From Candidatus Dadabacteria bacterium (GTDB lineage Bacteria; Desulfobacterota_D; UBA1144; Nemesobacterales; UBA2774), in assembly GCA_020054175.1 (NCBI GenBank), contig JAGVLR010000166.1, positions 1-7,888 on the forward strand: 7,888 bases of DNA. Direction: 5' to 3'. The position numbers and the translations under genes are program-made. The notes beneath the pieces were generated by a model that was not told the origin of the DNA, did not search any database, and saw only the letters and a list, made by a program, of their open reading frames with translations. Of this stretch, positions 1-6,344 are shown one piece after another. Each line of letters starts with the position of its first letter. Positions within the stretch are counted from its first letter, which is position 1.

Positions 1-731
1 AGAGTCTCGATGAGGTCTCCCTCCTTGAAATAGCCGAGGTCTCCGCCCTTATCCGCCGAGAGGCTGTCATCGGAATATTCCTTTGCGAGCTGAGCGAAAT
101 CCTGTCCCGATTTCGCCATCTCGGCGACCTTCTCGGCACGTGCAGCGGCATCCGGCGAATTGGCCGAAATCAATATGTGCGCTATACGCACTTCCGCAAC
201 GGGGCTGCTCGACGGGGCCGCCGCCGCGCTTGCCGGAGCGCCGGAGCCGTCATAATTCTGCCGGTAATACGCGGCTATTTCCTGGTCCGTTACGACGATA
301 TTGTTCTTAAGCTGGGCATCGAGGAGCTTGCTGCTGAGTGTCTGCAGCCTCCACTGTTCCCTGAAGCTCTCCATCGTAAGGTTCTGCTTCTGTAAAACTT
401 CCGCCATCTGCTCGTCGTTGAGGTTAAACCTCTGCTTCACCTGCGCAATGCCGGCGTCGAGCTCGGCCTCGCTCACCTTTATCCCGAGCTTTTCGGCTTC
501 CTGCTCGAAGAGCTTCTGCTCTATCATCTGCTGGAGGACCTGGTTCTGATCCATGTTCTGATTATTTGTGAGATTGATGCTCGTAACCATTTCATTCATC
601 TCGGAGAGCGTGATTATGTCGTCGTTCACTATCGCGACAACCCTGTCCACCGTTTCCCTAGATTCGGCCGCCTGTCCCGCGAACAAAAGGGCCGCGGCGA
701 TTATAAACCCTTTAAAGAATCCCGTTTTCAT
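1..731 (-). CDS. surA: SurA-family periplasmic chaperone / peptidyl-prolyl isomerase, C-terminus beyond the window
   Basis: The visible 243 codons look like the N-terminal part of a SurA-type chaperone, which escorts unfolded outer-membrane proteins through the periplasm. Residues 1-22 form a signal peptide: Lys at 3 and 8, a hydrophobic core at 9-18, and likely cleavage near Ala21/Ala22. Residues 27-155 match the SurA N-terminal helical domain, beginning with the typical VDRVVAIVNDDIIT stretch. A low-complexity Ala/Ser/Pro linker (about 162-178) leads into a parvulin domain from about 180. That domain keeps the AHILI motif (His185), the DFAQLAKEYSDD segment (211-222) and the GGDLGYF motif (229-235), so it looks catalytically competent so far as it is visible. 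E. coli SurA has 428 residues and two parvulin domains; the number here cannot be seen because the gene leaves the left edge. The ATG at 731 is preferred, with AAGGGA 11 nt upstream. An in-frame GTG at 740 lies too close to that site. It is last of four co-directional genes, 16 bp after the parvulin lipoprotein. Confidence 0.88.
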   Translation of the reverse strand, partial: MKTGFFKGFIIAAALLFAGQAAESRETVDRVVAIVNDDIITLSEMNEMVTSINLTNNQNMDQNQVLQQMIEQKLFEQEAEKLGIKVSEAELDAGIAQVKQRFNLNDEQMAEVLQKQNLTMESFREQWRLQTLSSKLLDAQLKNNIVVTDQEIAAYYRQNYDGSGAPASAAAAPSSSPVAEVRIAHILISANSPDAAARAEKVAEMAKSGQDFAQLAKEYSDDSLSADKGGDLGYFKEGDLIET

Positions 732-742
732 CTTATTCACTG

Positions 743-748
743 TCCCTT
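743..748 (-). promoter_or_regulatory. Ribosome binding site of the surA-like gene
   Basis: AAGGGA on the minus strand overlaps the TGA stop of the upstream lipoprotein gene and lies 11 nt before the ATG at 731. It supports that ATG over the in-frame GTG at 740, which would leave only 2 nt of spacing. The overlap suggests coupled translation of the two envelope genes. Confidence 0.6.
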
Positions 749-1587
749 CACTCCTCTAGTCTTTCTTTGTAAACCACAACGCCCCACTTTTCCCGGAGGC
801 CGTTTACATATTCGAGCACTTTCTCGTTCACAATGGCCGACTCTATCTTCCGGGATACCTCGGCGAACGGTACAGGCTCGGGCCCTTTCTCCAGTTTAAT
901 TATAAAGAATTCATTCCCAACTTCCAGCGGACCTGAAATCTCACCTTCCTTCCCGCTGAATATATCCGCCTCGGCTTCCGCTGGGAAAATCCCTCTATTT
1001 ATATATTCATTCCTGCTCTCGTCAGCCTCCGCCGAAAGGCTTTCCCATGGCTCGCCGGCCCTTGCCCTTTCGGCAATGGACAGCGCCTTTTCCGAGGCGG
1101 CTGCCTTGTCGGTCCCCTGCCTGACTATGAGGGTGTTGGCCCTTACCCTCTCGAATTCCGGGAGGTTCTTTTTGTAGTACTCCCTGGCGCCGTCCTCCCC
1201 GACATCTATGCTGCTGAGTATCTCCTGTGCCAGGGCCTGCCCGACGAGCTGGCGCTTAAGATTTTCCGTTCTCTCGATAATGTCCTCTCTTTTGTCGATT
1301 CCCCTCTTCACTGCCTCCGCGCTCAGGACCCTCTGGTTAATCAGCGTGTCGAGATATGCGGCCATCCTTCCGGGCGAGGATTCGTAAAGCGCTTTCTGTT
1401 TGTAGGGGAGCTTCGCCAGGGCTGCGTTCAAATCCCCTTTCGTTATCTCTTCTTCGCCGACAAGCGCTATGACCTCCGGGTTTTGGGGCACCGCCTGGAC
1501 GCCGGCTTTTCTCGCCTCGTAAAACTTATCCAGATCCCCGCATCCCGCGATCAGAAAACAAATGGCCAGAAACAACAGAAATCTCAT
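748..1587 (-). CDS. Parvulin-like (PrsA/SurA-type) lipoprotein, probably without isomerase activity
   Basis: This complete 279-residue protein starts with a lipoprotein signal peptide: hydrophobic residues 3-14 and the lipobox IAGC with Cys16 as lipidation site. Gly at +2 is compatible with outer-membrane sorting under the E. coli rule, which is an inference here. Residues 38-125 are a SurA/PrsA-like helical chaperone region (GDLNAALAKLPYKQK; AYLDTLINQRVL). Residues about 145-235 align with a parvulin fold, including the late signature EGEISGPLEVGNEFFIIKL (215-232). The catalytic features are missing: the usual HIL is NTL at 151-153, there is no GGDLG motif (the stretch reads INRGIFPAE, 196-204), and the C-terminal His of the GYHII signature is replaced in EFFII. 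It therefore looks like a chaperone or scaffold rather than an active prolyl isomerase, as known for some SurA and PpiD parvulin domains. Start ATG 1587 has AAGGAG 9 nt upstream, inside the end of mfd; the stop lies 16 bp before the surA-like start. Exact orthology is unclear. Confidence 0.85.
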   Translation of the reverse strand: MRFLLFLAICFLIAGCGDLDKFYEARKAGVQAVPQNPEVIALVGEEEITKGDLNAALAKLPYKQKALYESSPGRMAAYLDTLINQRVLSAEAVKRGIDKREDIIERTENLKRQLVGQALAQEILSSIDVGEDGAREYYKKNLPEFERVRANTLIVRQGTDKAAASEKALSIAERARAGEPWESLSAEADESRNEYINRGIFPAEAEADIFSGKEGEISGPLEVGNEFFIIKLEKGPEPVPFAEVSRKIESAIVNEKVLEYVNGLREKWGVVVYKERLEE

Positions 1588-1592
1588 GACTC

Positions 1593-4500
1593 CTATCTCC
1601 TTTTAACTCTATGCCTGTTAATGTCTCGATCCGTTATCTCTTTTCCGGAGAGCGCATCTAGAACGCTCCTCACCTCTTCCACCGGGTTTTCGGTCTCGAA
1701 GTAGAGCTCGAGCTTCCCATGCGGCGGATAAGACGCGTAAAATCTCGATCTCCGGGAGAATTGAATAATCGCCCTCTTGGCGGTTATGTCAGCCTTTTCG
1801 ACGCCGAGCTTTCTCATGATTATCCTGAGCTCTATAACACCTATAAGCCCCGATGCAGGCGCGGGCACTTCGCCGAACCTGTCCACAAGCTCGGTCACAA
1901 TACCGCTTACCTCTTCGAGGCCAGCCGCCGAAGATAGCCTCTTATAGAAAAGGAGCCTCTCCGTCTCGTTCTCAATATAGGTGTCCGGGATGAACGCCGG
2001 CGAGCCGAAGGATATCTCCGGCTCCCTCTCGTCCTCGGGCTCCTGACCTTCGAGTCTCCTCACCGCCCCTTCCAGCATGTCGAGATAAAGCTCGAGCCCC
2101 ACGTCGGCTACGTGTCCCGACTGCTCGGTGCCGAAGAGATGCCCCGCGCCCCTTATCTCGAGATCCGAGAGCGCGAGCTTATAGCCCGAGCCCAGCTCCT
2201 TCAGCTCCGATATCGCCTGGAGCCTCCGCCGCGCGTCCTCCGAAATTCCACCGGCCGCAGGAATAAGCATGTACGCGTAGGCCTTCTTGTCAGACCTCCC
2301 GACCCTGCCTCTCAACTGATAAAGGTCCGCGAGGCCGAACATATGCGCGTCGTCGATGATTATAGTATTCGCCGTCGGTATGTCGAGGCCCGATTCCACG
2401 ATCGCCGTCGTCACGAGTATGTCTAACTCCCCCTCGATGAACCTCGAAATCGATTTCTCGAGCTCCTTCTCGCTCATCTTTCCGTGGGTGACTTCTATCC
2501 TCGCTTCCGGAAGGAGCTTCCTGATTTTGTCAGCCGTTCTGTATATGCTCTCGATGCGGTTGTGGATGAAAAATACGGAGCCGCCCCGTGCAAGCTCCCT
2601 CGCTACGGCTTCGACGATTATATCCGGCGAGGATTTATATATGTATGTCTCTATCGCCTGACGCCCCTCGGGCGGGGTGTTTATGAGGCTTATGTCCCTT
2701 ATCTTCGCGAGAGAAAGCTGAAGCGTTCTCGGTATCGGGGTAGCGCTCATGGATATGGCGTCAACGCCCTCCCTCATCTTTCTAAGCTTCTCCTTCTGCG
2801 CGACTCCGAATCTGTGCTCCTCGTCCACGACGACGAGCCCGAGGTCTTTAAACTTCACCTTCTGCCCCAGGAGGGCATGCGTTCCGATTAGGATATCTAT
2901 CTTTCCCTCTTCGAGCCCGTGAAGAATCCTTCCAGCCTCCTTTCCGGCTTTCCACCTCGAAAGCGATTCTATGGTTACCGGATATCCGCTCATTCTCCTC
3001 CGGGCAGTGTTGAAATGCTGCTGCGCCAGGAGCGTTGTGGGGACAAGAAAAGCAACCTGCTTTCCATCCGAGGCGGCCTTGAACGCGGCCCGGAGTGCGA
3101 CCTCCGTCTTTCCGAATCCGACGTCCCCGCATATGAGCCTGTCCATCGGCATTGCGGCCTCCATGTCCTTGAGGACGTCTTCGATTGCGGCCTCCTGGTC
3201 GGGCGTCTCCTCGTAGTCGAATGCGAGCTCGAACTCCCTGAACATATCATCCCTCGGCGAGAATGCGTATCCCTTCCTCGCCTTCCTCCGGGCATAGAGC
3301 TCAAGCAGCTCCCTCGCCACGCTCTCTACAGCCGTCCTGACCTTCTTTACTCTCAGGCTCCAGCTTTGATGGCCGAGCCTGTCCACCTTGTGCGGCTTCC
3401 CGTCGCCGATATATCTCTGAACGAGCCTGAGCTTGTCTATCGGAACGTAGATCTTATCGCCGCCGGCATACTCGCACTGTATGAAGTCGCCCTCGGAATT
3501 TCCTATCTTGAGCCGCTTCAGGCTCCTGAAAACGCCGATTCCGAAATCGACGTGTACGATATAATCCCCGGGTTTCAGCTCGCTGAAGGAAGTTATAAAC
3601 GCCGACGGTGCATCCTTACCCCTCTTCGCCGCGCGCCTTTCCTTTTTCTCCCCGAGTATGTCCCATTCAGTTACTACCTCAACATCGGCTTCCGGCAGTA
3701 TGAATCCGTGCGACAGGTCGCCCGTATGCGCCCTCAGCTTCTTCACTCCCCTTTCGCGAAGGAGCGAAAGGAGCTTTTCGAGCTCGGTCTCAGTCTTGAA
3801 TACGACGTGAAGCTCGTATCCTTCGTGCTTCGCCCTGTCTATTTCCTCGATGAGCGCGTCGAGCGGCGACTCGTGCTCCTTCCGGGTTTCGATTTCCGGC
3901 AGCCGCCCGTCGAACCTTATCGTCTCGGCTTTGGCCTCCCCGGCTTCGAGAACCGGCAGGAATATATTCTGGTAGTTCGAAAGCCCCTGGCTGACATCTT
4001 CCCCGGAGAGAAAGAGCTCCCCCTCCTCGGGCGCTATCTTGAGCTGCTTTCTTATCCGCGCGGCCGTATCTCCAGTGGTTTCGGCATGGAGCCTCAATAT
4101 CTCCCCGGTCTCCTCTGGGAAGTCGTTTACGATTATGAGATCGTCCGGAAGGTAATCGAATACAGCGCCGGGATTTTCATAAAACGCGGGGAGGAGCCAT
4201 TCGATATTCGGCACCCTTTTCCCCGCCTCGATTTCATCCATGAGAGAGAACTTGTCCCTCGCCGTGACCTCGCTGTCCCCTGCCCGGCGTCTCAGGTATC
4301 GGGCGGCCCGTTCGATGCCGGCCCCCGTCATTATCACCTCGCTCGCCGGAGGAATGCTCACGCTCGAAACCTTATCTTTCGACCTCTGGTCCTCGGCGCT
4401 GAAGTATCTCAGCGACCCTATCTCGTCCCCGATGAATTCCACCCTCACAGGGTCCCCGGCTCCCGGGGGGAATATGTCGACAATCGCTCCCCTGGTGCTT

Positions 4501-5039
4501 ATCTCTCCCGGACCCTGTACGAAATCGGCAGCAGAGTACCCCGCCTGAATAAGCCTTTCCGTGAGGTCTTCCCTTGCGATAATGTCTCCCTTTTCGATTT
4601 TAATAACGGAGCCGCGGAAAATTTCCTTTGGCATTGTCTTCTCGAACAGCGCCCCCGCCTCGGCGACTACGACGCTTCCAGCCGCCGCGGCGTCGAGCCA
4701 GGCTATCCTGTCGAGCGAAATTCCACCGGTAGATGAAAATATCGCATTCCCTCCGGTAAGCTCCCTTTTTAAAAGTACCGGGGGCTTTACGCGGAGAAAG
4801 AACGAGAGGTCGCACGCAGCGGCCTCGGCCCTTTTTTTATCGGGATATATAAATAGTGCGGGTCTCCCAAGGGTTTTCAGGAGAGCATCCAGAAGGAAAA
4901 ATTTTGAAGAGCCTTTAAGGCCCGGAAGGCTCACGGACCTCTTCCCGGATTTCAGTCTTCCGGTGAGGTCCCTGAACCTGCCGTTACTCTTAAGTACCTT
5001 ATCTATGTTGTCGGATTTAAAGCGTGATTCGGCGCTCAC
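1593..5039 (-). CDS. mfd: Transcription-repair coupling factor Mfd
   Basis: Mfd is the cytoplasmic ATP-dependent DNA translocase that pushes stalled RNA polymerase off template lesions and recruits UvrA. At 1148 residues it matches the E. coli protein in length, with all modules present. Residues about 30-340 are the UvrB-like module, with the conserved STRGAIVDIFPPG segment (181-193) near the UvrA-binding surface; its ATP site is degenerate (LKGSSKFF, 41-48), as usual in Mfd. Residues about 484-545 form the CarD-like RNA polymerase interaction domain (GDYIVHVDFGIGVF, YVPIDKLRLV). The translocase motor follows: Walker A GDVGFGKTE (638-646), DEEH (739-742), SATPIPRTL (765-773), TTAIVESGLDIPTAN (877-891) and QLRGRVGRS (908-916). 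The translocation motif lies at about 935-975 (SDLEIRGAGHLFG). The C-terminal inhibitory domain starts around 1008 (FIPDTYIENETERLLFYKRL). The start is GTG at 5039; no Shine-Dalgarno is evident and no ATG occurs before codon 136, but homology demands a start near here. It follows leuB by 26 bp, and its final codons carry the ribosome site of the next gene. Confidence 0.97.
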   Translation of the reverse strand: MSAESRFKSDNIDKVLKSNGRFRDLTGRLKSGKRSVSLPGLKGSSKFFLLDALLKTLGRPALFIYPDKKRAEAAACDLSFFLRVKPPVLLKRELTGGNAIFSSTGGISLDRIAWLDAAAAGSVVVAEAGALFEKTMPKEIFRGSVIKIEKGDIIAREDLTERLIQAGYSAADFVQGPGEISTRGAIVDIFPPGAGDPVRVEFIGDEIGSLRYFSAEDQRSKDKVSSVSIPPASEVIMTGAGIERAARYLRRRAGDSEVTARDKFSLMDEIEAGKRVPNIEWLLPAFYENPGAVFDYLPDDLIIVNDFPEETGEILRLHAETTGDTAARIRKQLKIAPEEGELFLSGEDVSQGLSNYQNIFLPVLEAGEAKAETIRFDGRLPEIETRKEHESPLDALIEEIDRAKHEGYELHVVFKTETELEKLLSLLRERGVKKLRAHTGDLSHGFILPEADVEVVTEWDILGEKKERRAAKRGKDAPSAFITSFSELKPGDYIVHVDFGIGVFRSLKRLKIGNSEGDFIQCEYAGGDKIYVPIDKLRLVQRYIGDGKPHKVDRLGHQSWSLRVKKVRTAVESVARELLELYARRKARKGYAFSPRDDMFREFELAFDYEETPDQEAAIEDVLKDMEAAMPMDRLICGDVGFGKTEVALRAAFKAASDGKQVAFLVPTTLLAQQHFNTARRRMSGYPVTIESLSRWKAGKEAGRILHGLEEGKIDILIGTHALLGQKVKFKDLGLVVVDEEHRFGVAQKEKLRKMREGVDAISMSATPIPRTLQLSLAKIRDISLINTPPEGRQAIETYIYKSSPDIIVEAVARELARGGSVFFIHNRIESIYRTADKIRKLLPEARIEVTHGKMSEKELEKSISRFIEGELDILVTTAIVESGLDIPTANTIIIDDAHMFGLADLYQLRGRVGRSDKKAYAYMLIPAAGGISEDARRRLQAISELKELGSGYKLALSDLEIRGAGHLFGTEQSGHVADVGLELYLDMLEGAVRRLEGQEPEDEREPEISFGSPAFIPDTYIENETERLLFYKRLSSAAGLEEVSGIVTELVDRFGEVPAPASGLIGVIELRIIMRKLGVEKADITAKRAIIQFSRRSRFYASYPPHGKLELYFETENPVEEVRSVLDALSGKEITDRDINRHRVKRR
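1597..1602 (-). promoter_or_regulatory. Ribosome binding site of the parvulin lipoprotein, inside the mfd 3' end
   Basis: AAGGAG on the minus strand, 9 nt before the ATG at 1587, is made from the last sense codons of mfd (Lys-Arg-Arg, AAA AGG AGA, then TAG). A second AGGAG at 1590-1594 is only 2 nt from the ATG and is too close to act. Placing the site inside the upstream gene implies translational coupling to mfd. Confidence 0.75.
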
Positions 5040-5046
5040 GCAAGAT

Positions 5047-5076
5047 AGTATATATGGATTTCCACTCAGCCGTTAA
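5047..5076 (-). promoter_or_regulatory. Possible internal promoter in front of mfd
   Basis: On the minus strand, a TATACT box (5047-5052, 5 of 6 to the sigma-70 -10 consensus) lies 18 bp after TTAACG (5071-5076, 4 of 6 to the -35 consensus). The -35 candidate falls within the last codons of leuB. Transcription from it would begin about 7 nt after the -10, at or next to the mfd GTG at 5039, giving a leaderless or nearly leaderless mRNA. AT-rich hexamers arise by chance, so this is weak evidence on its own. Confidence 0.35.
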
Positions 5077-6139
5077 GCTCTTCGGCCACGAGCCTTCCCA
5101 TCTCGGCGCAGCCGACCTTCTTCGTCCCTTCCTGATATATGTCGGCCGTCCTGTAACCCTTTTCGAGCACCCTCTTCACAGCGTCCTCGATCTCCACCGC
5201 AGCCTTGTCCAGGTTTAATGAATATTTCAGCATCATCGCCGTCGTCAGGAGCGACGCGATCGGGTTTGCGATGTCCTGCCCGGCGATGTCCGGGGCGCTC
5301 CCGTGAACCGGCTCATAAAGCGCGCCCTTCCCGATGCTGGCCGAGGGCAGCATGCCGAGCGAGCCCGTAAGCTGCGCGGCCTCGTCGCTTATAATATCGC
5401 CGAACAGGTTTCCCGCGAGCATAACGTCAAAGCTCTTCGGCCTCCTGATGAGCTGCATCGCGGCGTTGTCCACGTAAAGATGCTCCAGCTCCACATCCGG
5501 GTACTCCTCTTCCCTCACTTTCGTAACTATCGTCCTCCAGAGCTGCATAACCTCTAGCACGTTCGCCTTGTCTATGGAAGTAACCCGCTTCTTTCTCTTC
5601 CTCGCTATGTCGAAAGCCACCCTTGCGATCCTCTCTATTTCGTGGGTCGTATACACGAGCGTGTTGTATCCCTTCTCTTCGCCGTCCGAGATTTTGTCTA
5701 TGCCCCTCGGGGTTCCGAAATATATCCCTCCCGTAAGCTCCCTCACGACCATTATGTCCGTCCCTTCGACAACGTCCCTTTTCAAAGTCGATGCGTCAGC
5801 GAGCGCGGGATACACGACGGCAGGTCTAAGATTAGCGAACGCATCGAGCTCCTTTCTTATTGCGAGGAGTCCGCTCTCGGGTTTTTTCGCATGCTCCAGG
5901 TTCTCCCACTTCGGCCCGCCTACGGCGCCCATCAGGACGGCGTCGGAAGCCTTGGCCTTATCGAGCACCTCTTTAGTAACCGGTATCCCGTGGGCGTCTA
6001 TAGAGCTGCCGCCGAAAAGCCCGGTTTCGAATTCGAATTCGACGCCGTGTTTTTTCCCGAGTATCTCGAGTATGTCGAGACTAACTTTCGTAACTTCAAC
6101 CCCTATCCCGTCCCCCGGAAGCACAAGTACCCTGGGCAA
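5066..6139 (-). CDS. leuB: 3-isopropylmalate dehydrogenase LeuB
   Basis: LeuB carries out the third step of leucine biosynthesis in the cytoplasm: NAD-dependent oxidation and decarboxylation of 3-isopropylmalate to 2-oxoisocaproate. The 357-residue protein has the family motifs in order: GDGIG (9-13), AVGGPKW (72-78), the substrate loop with FANLRPA, RELTGGIYFG (133-142, catalytic Tyr140), catalytic Lys191 in SIDKANVLEV, VDNAAMQLI (223-231), NLFGDIISDEAA (244-255, metal-binding Asp248 and Asp252) and EPVHGSAPDIAG (276-287, NAD binding). RELTGGIYFG and the overall pattern favour LeuB over isocitrate or tartrate dehydrogenase. The start chosen is TTG at 6139, because AAGGAG lies 7 nt upstream and the resulting MPRVLVLPGDGIG start is typical. 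A GTG at 6172 in the same frame would add 11 unconserved residues (RSKITSRRKT-rich) and swallow that Shine-Dalgarno. One oddity is Val in place of the usual Pro after GDGIG. No other leu gene is visible. It is the first gene of the minus-strand run. Confidence 0.96.
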   Translation of the reverse strand: MPRVLVLPGDGIGVEVTKVSLDILEILGKKHGVEFEFETGLFGGSSIDAHGIPVTKEVLDKAKASDAVLMGAVGGPKWENLEHAKKPESGLLAIRKELDAFANLRPAVVYPALADASTLKRDVVEGTDIMVVRELTGGIYFGTPRGIDKISDGEEKGYNTLVYTTHEIERIARVAFDIARKRKKRVTSIDKANVLEVMQLWRTIVTKVREEEYPDVELEHLYVDNAAMQLIRRPKSFDVMLAGNLFGDIISDEAAQLTGSLGMLPSASIGKGALYEPVHGSAPDIAGQDIANPIASLLTTAMMLKYSLNLDKAAVEIEDAVKRVLEKGYRTADIYQEGTKKVGCAEMGRLVAEELNG

Positions 6140-6146
6140 TGTCTTT

Positions 6147-6152
6147 CTCCTT
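6147..6152 (-). promoter_or_regulatory. Ribosome binding site that sets a TTG start for leuB
   Basis: AAGGAG lies 7 nt upstream of the TTG at 6139 on the minus strand. It is the best Shine-Dalgarno match in the leuB leader. No comparable purine run precedes the in-frame GTG at 6172. Confidence 0.75.
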
Positions 6153-6200
6153 GACGTTATTTTTGACCGCACGGTATTTTACCCACCGGAGAATTATTGC

Positions 6201-6218
6201 AAAAGGGGGCTAACCCCC
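6201..6218 (-). terminator. Terminator-like hairpin in the leuB leader (possible attenuator)
   Basis: Read on the minus strand, GGGGG-TTAG-CCCCC is followed directly by TTTT. The stem is only 5 bp but all G-C, with a 4-nt loop. It ends about 60 nt upstream of the leuB TTG and on the same strand. No minus-strand gene lies upstream of it in the window, so it is either a leader attenuator of leuB or simply chance. I see no leucine-rich leader peptide and no T-box motif with it. Confidence 0.4.
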
Positions 6219-6280
6219 GCTTCTCGATGCCGCACCGCTCCTTCCAGGGCCGCTTCGGCTGTTTATTTCTTCTGGAGCTT

Positions 6281-6300
6281 TTATATATATAGTTTAAAAT
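6281..6300. promoter_or_regulatory. AT-rich block, likely core promoter zone for one or both divergent genes
   Basis: An uninterrupted AT-rich tract contains TATATATATA and, on the plus strand, TAAAAT (6295-6300, 5 of 6 to the -10 consensus), 44 nt before the glycosyltransferase ATG. On the minus strand it offers TATAAA/TATATA boxes about 140 nt upstream of leuB. No good -35 hexamer is found at the right spacing on either strand, so the assignment rests on position and composition. Confidence 0.35.
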
Positions 6301-6309
6301 TCTGAGGCA

Positions 6310-6328
6310 GAGCGAAGGCTCGTTTTTT
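6310..6328 (+). terminator. Weak hairpin with T-run just upstream of the glycosyltransferase ATG
   Basis: On the plus strand, GAGC-GAAG-GCTC is followed by G and six T. The stem has only 4 bp, which is short for an intrinsic terminator, and the T-run ends 16 nt before the ATG. If real, it would act as a 5' leader element of the glycosyltransferase or stop antisense transcripts coming from the leuB side. Chance is a fair alternative. Confidence 0.25.
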
Positions 6329-6344
6329 CGTGACGACTGTATAA

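Larger units (their letters stand above)
6140..6344. other. Divergent intergenic region between leuB and the glycosyltransferase gene
   Basis: This 205-bp stretch must hold the promoters of both flanking genes. It contains, from the leuB side: the leuB ribosome site (6147-6152), a G5/C5 hairpin with a T-run on the minus strand (6201-6218), an imperfect inverted repeat CAG-GG-CCG / CGG-CTG around a CTT loop (6245-6261), an AT-rich block with TATATATATA (6281-6290) and TAAAAT (6295-6300), and a GAGC/GCTC hairpin followed by six T on the plus strand (6310-6328). A small minus-strand open frame crossing it (6384-6157) overlaps the glycosyltransferase start, resembles no family I know, and is not called as a gene. 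Confidence 0.7.

Noticed and set aside
2919..4736. A 605-codon open frame on the plus strand, antisense to mfd
   Set aside because: It is in exact codon register with mfd, so its stops would need TTA, CTA or TCA codons in mfd, and these are rare in this genome. Its translation has no recognisable domain, while mfd is fully conserved over the same stretch.
6027..6042. Short tandem repeat of TTCGAA within leuB
   Set aside because: It merely encodes Glu-Phe-Glu-Phe in a conserved protein and has no sign of being a site or repeat family.
6170..6200. A GGTGGG...ACCG stretch resembling a T-box antiterminator
   Set aside because: It lacks the conserved T-box core (the TGGNACCGCG pattern) and there is no specifier-loop structure that I can see upstream.
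5568..6305. A 245-codon plus-strand open frame over leuB and the intergenic region
   Set aside because: It is antisense to a clearly conserved leuB, its translation is Ser/Pro/Thr-rich without family resemblance, and it ends inside the likely promoter zone.
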